64,000 nt of DNA. Source: Mimachlamys varia. Taxonomy: Eukaryota > Mollusca > Bivalvia > Pectinida > Pectinidae. Position 1 is the stretch's first letter, and each line of letters begins with the position of its first letter. Where the stretch lies: the NCBI GenBank assembly GCA_947623455.1, contig OX392543.1, forward strand, positions 16,614,757 through 16,678,756. The letters are read 5' to 3'. The translations under genes and the position numbers were made by a program. The notes beneath the pieces were generated by a model. That model ran no database searches. It saw only the letters and a program-made list of their open reading frames with translations, and was not told the origin of the DNA. Of this stretch, positions 40,301-46,300 are shown piece by piece.

Positions 40301-43300
40301 TACAACCACCACTTCTGTAGCTACAACAACCACGCCAGAAGATACAACCACAAACCCTGAAGTTACAACTACAACACCAGAAACTGCAAACACTACTCCA
40401 GTAGCTACAACCACTACACCAGTAGCCACAACCACCACTCCTGTAGCTAGAATTACCACTCCTGTTGCAAAAACTACCACACCAGAAACTACAACCACAA
40501 CTCCAGTAGCTACAACCACAACTCCTGTTGTTACAACCACCTCCCCCGAAGATACAACTTCCACTCCTGTAGCTACAACTACCACTCCTGTTGCGACAAC
40601 TACCACTCCTGTTGCAACAACTACCACACCAGAAGTTACAACTACCATGTCAGAAGATACAACCACAACTCAAGTCGCTACTACCACAACTCTAGCAGCT
40701 ACAACCACCACTCCTGTAGCTATAACTACAACTCCTGTTGCGACAACCACCACTCCAGTAGCTGTAACCAACACTCCTGTAGCTACAAGTACTACTCCAG
40801 TAGCCACAAGCACCACACCTGTTGCGATAACAACAACACCAGAAGCTACAACTACCACGCCAGAAGATACAACCACAACCCCAGCAGCTACAACCACCAC
40901 CCCCGAAGATACAACAACCATTACTCCAGTAGCCACAGCAACAACCACACCAGAAGCTAAAACTATTACACCAGAAGCTACAACTTCCACGCCAGAAACT
41001 ACAATCACAACTACAGAAACTACAACCACAACTCCAGTAGCCAAAACCACCACTGTTGCGACAACTATCACGTCAGAAGCTACAACTTCCACGCCAGAAG
41101 ATACAACAACAACTCAAGTAGCTACGACCACCTCTCATGTAGCTACAACCACCGCTCCTGTAGCTACAACTACTTCTCCTGTTGTGAAAACTACTATGCC
41201 AGAAGGCACAACCACAGCTCAAATAGCTACAACAAAAACTCAAGTATCTACAACCTCCACTTCTGTAGCTACAACTACCACTCCTGTTGCTACAACCAAC
41301 ACTCCTGTAGCTACAACTACCACTCATGTTGTGACAACTTCTACGCCAGAAGCCACAACCACAGCTCAAATATCTACAACCATTACTCCTGTAGTTACAA
41401 GAACTAATCCAGTAGCCAAAACCACCACTCCTATTGCGACAACTACCACACCAGAAGCTTCAACTACCACACCAGAAGATACAATCACAACTCGAGTCGC
41501 TACAACCACAAATCCAGCGGCTACAACCACCACTCATGTAACTACAACCAATACTCCTGTAGCTAAAACTACCACTCCAGCTGCGACAAATACCACACCA
41601 GAAGCTACAACTACCACGTCTAAAGCTACAACCACAACTCCAGTAGCTAAAACCACGACTCAAGACGCTACAACTACCGCTCCTGTTGCGACAACTACCA
41701 CTCCTGTTGCGACAACTACCACTCCTGCAGCTACAACTACCACCCCTGATGCGACAACTATCACTCCTGTAGCTACAACTCATGTTGCGTCAACTACTTC
41801 GCCAGAAGCCACAACCATAACTCCAGTAGATATAACCACTGCTCTAGTAGCCATAACCACCACTCCTGTTCCGACAACTACCACGCCAGAAGATACAATC
41901 ACAACTCGAGTAGCTACAACCACAACTCCAGCGGCTACAGCAACCACTTCTGTAGCTACAACAACCACTCCTGTTGCGACAACTACCACTCCTGTTGCGA
42001 CAACTACCACTCCTGCAGCTACAACTACCACCCCTGATGCGACAACTATCACTCCTGTAGCTACAACTCATGTTGCGTCAACTATTTCGCCAGAAGCCAC
42101 AACCATAACTCCAGTAGATATAACCACTGCTCCAGTAGCCATAACCACCACTCCTGTTCCGACAACTACCACGCCAGAAGATACAATCACAACTCGAGTA
42201 GCTACAACCACAACTCCATTAGCTACAACCACCTCTCCTGTAGCTACAACCATCACTCATGTAGCTACAACTTACACTTCTGTAGCTACTACTACCACTC
42301 CCGTTGCGACAACTGCAACTTCTGAAGCTACAACCACCTCTCCTGTACCAACACCAGAAGCTACAACTACCAAACCAGAAGATACAACCACAACGCAAGT
42401 AGCTACTACCACAACTCCAGCTGCTACAACCGCAACTCCTGTTGCGACATCATCCACTCCTGTAGCTACAAATACCACTCCTTCTGTGATAACTACCTCG
42501 CCAAAAGCTAAAACTACCATGCCAGAAGCCACAATCACAACTGAAGTATCTACAACCTCTACTCAAGTAGCTACAACTACCACGCCAGAAGCTACAACTA
42601 CCACGCCAGAAGCTAAAACCACAACACAAGTAACTACAAACACCTCTCTTGTAGTTACTACTACCACTCCTGTAGCTAGAACCACCACTTTTGTTGCGAC
42701 AACCACCACTCCTGTTGGTTCAACCACCACTCCACAAGCCATAACCATAACTCAAGTGGCTAAAACCGCAACTCCAGTAGCTTCAACCACTACTCCTGTA
42801 GCTACAAGTACTACTCCTGTAGCTACAAGTATTACTCCAGTAGCCACAACCACCACTCTTGTTGCGACAACTACCACGCCAGAAACTACAACTACCACGC
42901 CAGAAGATACAACCACACCTCCTGTATCTACAACCACTACTCCTGTAGCTACAACTACCACTCCTGTTGCAAAAACTACCACTCTTGTTGCGACAACTAC
43001 CACGACAGAAACTACAACCACAACTCCAGCAGCTACAACCGTCACTCCTACAACTACAACTACCATCCCTGTTGTGACAACTACCACGCCAGAAGCTACA
43101 GTTACCACGCCAGAAGTTACAACCACAACAAAAGTAGCCACAACCACCACTCTTGTTGCGACAACTACCACGCCAGAAACTACAACTACCACGCCAGAAG
43201 ATACAACCACACCTCCAGTATCTACAACCACTACTCCAGTAGCCACAACTACCACTCCTGTTGCGACAATTACCACGCCAGAAGCTACAACTACCACGCC

Positions 43301-46300
43301 AAAAGAAACAACCACCACATCTGTAGCTACAAAAACCACTCCTCTAGATACAACTACCACTCCAGTAGTGACAACTACCACTCCAAAATTAAAAACCACC
43401 ACTCCAAAAGCAACAACCACCACACCTCCAGTAGCAACAACTACCACTCAAGTTGTGACAACTACCTCTCCAAGAGCAACAACCACTACTCCAGTAGATA
43501 AACCTTCCACTCTAGTGGCTACAACTATCGCTCCAGTAGTGCCAACCACTCCAGTCGCTACAACGACCACTCCTGCAAATCAAACTGCAGCCCTAACTAC
43601 CACAGAAAATGCTCAAAGTAAGTTTAATAATACTTGATTTTGTTAAATTAAATTCCCTATTATAACTCAAAATCGATTAAAATTCAAAGAGACCCGTGAA
43701 AACTTATAAAATAATTTAACCAGGTGGTCCGGTTGGTTAAAGGTTATCTGCGTCATCGACGACACTCACCATGTAAATCGTTGTTTCATCCAAGAAAACG
43801 AAAAGTATATACATGATAAAGTGTGTTAATATGAAGTGGAATGAGGACGTTTAGAACTTTTACTTTCAAATATGGCAGTATGTATTTCAATTGGCATTTT
43901 GTCAATTGATTCGAAATGGCGGTGTTTTACATTTCAATTGTGTATGAAAATGATAAACATTTATTTGATTTTGTATGAGATTTATGAAGCTCGTCCTGAA
44001 TTAAGCTTGCCAGAGGCTCGTTAAATTGAAAAATATTTAATAAGACTCCTTTCATGAATTTCAATTGGAATAGAAGCATGTAATCTTATAATGTTAACCT
44101 GCTTAACTAAAGACATCAACATAAAATAACATTTTTCTTAAATTCTGTACAAGAATATATGACGTAAAATATTGCTTCTGTTAACAAATTTATGAGTAAA
44201 CTATTGCTTCCGTACAAGAATATACGAAGTAAAATATTGCTTCTGTAAAAGAATATATGACGTAAAATATTGCTTCTGTTAAATAATTTATAATGTAAAA
44301 TATTGCTTCTGTTAAAGAATTAATGATGAAAAATATTGCTTCTATTAAATAATTTAATGCAACCGTACGAAGAACAAAATTAAAAGCCAATCAAAAATTC
44401 TAAATTGTTTCGATGGATGGATAAGTGTTTCTACTATCACTACTGTTATTGCACTTGTGTCTTTGTTTTCAAGTTAAATGACCGTCAACATCTTTGAACT
44501 TCTTGTGTAAATGTATGAAATCTTTTTTTGTTGCCATACTCCGGTTCACGCTATAAATGTACATGACGGACTTCGATAATGCATAAGACATTTATACACT
44601 TCAGAACATTATGCTCTTTGTTAATTTTCCGTGGTCTATTTATGATTTTTTTCATATTTTGACCTAAGTTTATGGTTTTCGCATGAGAGTTATAGTTAAA
44701 GTTAAATTTTGAAATTATTTTTCCACAGATAGTTTTGGTGTCGTTACGGGTCCCGTAGTTGCTGTGATGACCGTCCTTCTCCTTGTAACTCTGATATGGA
44801 AGTGGACGAGACGTCGAAGCAGACGACTTCAGACAATGAGGTAACACTATAAGATGCGTCAACAAAACCATCATCCAAACTAAATTTAGCCGGGGACAAA
44901 ATATGAACAAAGGAAATATTTGCATGAAAGCATTTGAAAAAGAGAATAAAACCGGGTACTCCGGAAGAGTAAGCATCTCTTGTCTTATCGACGACATCAG
45001 CTATATAAAATTTCGATATTCTTTGAATAACAAATCAGTTGCGACATGTAAAACACTATAGGATTGAGAATAAAACATAATAAAGGATTTCTATAGGTTG
45101 CACGACTGTGTCGCTTATTATAGTCGACTAAATGTGCTTAAAACAAATGTTTTCATCGAAATATTATTTGAAAAAGACATTCTCAAGGATTGCCTGAACT
45201 TTCCTTGTGGTATTTGTTTAAAAACTGATTATGACGTAGCTTTGCAGACAGCAGCCTGTGTATACTTCAAACACAGTGTCAGTGTTTAAAGTATATTGAA
45301 TCAAACTGTGAGATAGTTTAGCTTTGCAGTTTAATTTGATGTGCTGGTTACTTTTTCTTCTTTACTTCCATTCGATATAAAATCCCAAAAATAGTACGAT
45401 ACGATTCCAGTTTGGCGTCCAATTTAATAACTGAGTTTCGTACAACAAACTACCTGAACAAACTTGAGAATATAGTGACCTGTCATTGACACAGACGAGT
45501 CCCAGAAGGTCGAAACAGCTGTATTATGCAGTTTAATTCATTTTTTCGGCATATTTTATATCTTACTAACTGCAGCATGTGTGCATTTTACGTCATCTTT
45601 TTGAATACATAATTAGCTGGATATACAGAAAAAGGGGGAGATAATGTACTTAATTCATCATGGACTTCAAAACGCTATCAACAATGGGCAAATTGTATAG
45701 TCACCATCTTTATCTCATCGAGAAATATTCTGTATTTTTGTGTGATATGAAGTTTTTGAATTTGTTTTTAAGTGTGCTTACTTGTGTGATTGACAATGAT
45801 GCTCAGTTCTCATTTTGAGGATTTGATGTTTACTTTGACGAGACTAAGATCTACATGGCGGGTGTCGTTGATGAAGCAGAAGACGCTTACTCTTCCGGAA
45901 CACCTGGTCATATTCTTTTGTACTTTTTCGAGGGTTTCCATGTAAATCTTTTCTTTGTTCCTAGTTCAATCGATTTCGAGTTTGGATTATGGTTTTGTTG
46001 ACACTTTGGTCGTCTTTGATTGTAATACTACTTGTATACATCACTTGTCAAGTGAGCATAACGGCCATTGTGAGCATGGACGACTAGGTCTAAAACTGTT
46101 TAGAAGCGCGATGTTACACTATTCTATTGTATTATGGTTTTTTTTCCATTTCTATTTGCCAGACCAGAGTCACCGACGTCTTTGCCGACACGGCTCCATG
46201 TTTCCATGCCATTGTACTACCAACCCACGTTTTACCTTAGTAACGGTTTGAATCTAAGCAATTCGCAGAATTCCACACCGGCTTCATTTGGAAACCTGCC

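Noticed and set aside
25823..43447. Many long minus-strand open frames, up to 1,064 residues, rich in Cys, Trp, Tyr and Gly or in Val and Thr
   Set aside because: They are mirror images of the 24-bp mucin repeat, whose period is a multiple of three and lacks stops in several frames. They have no splice context, and the plus frame has supporting flanking exons.
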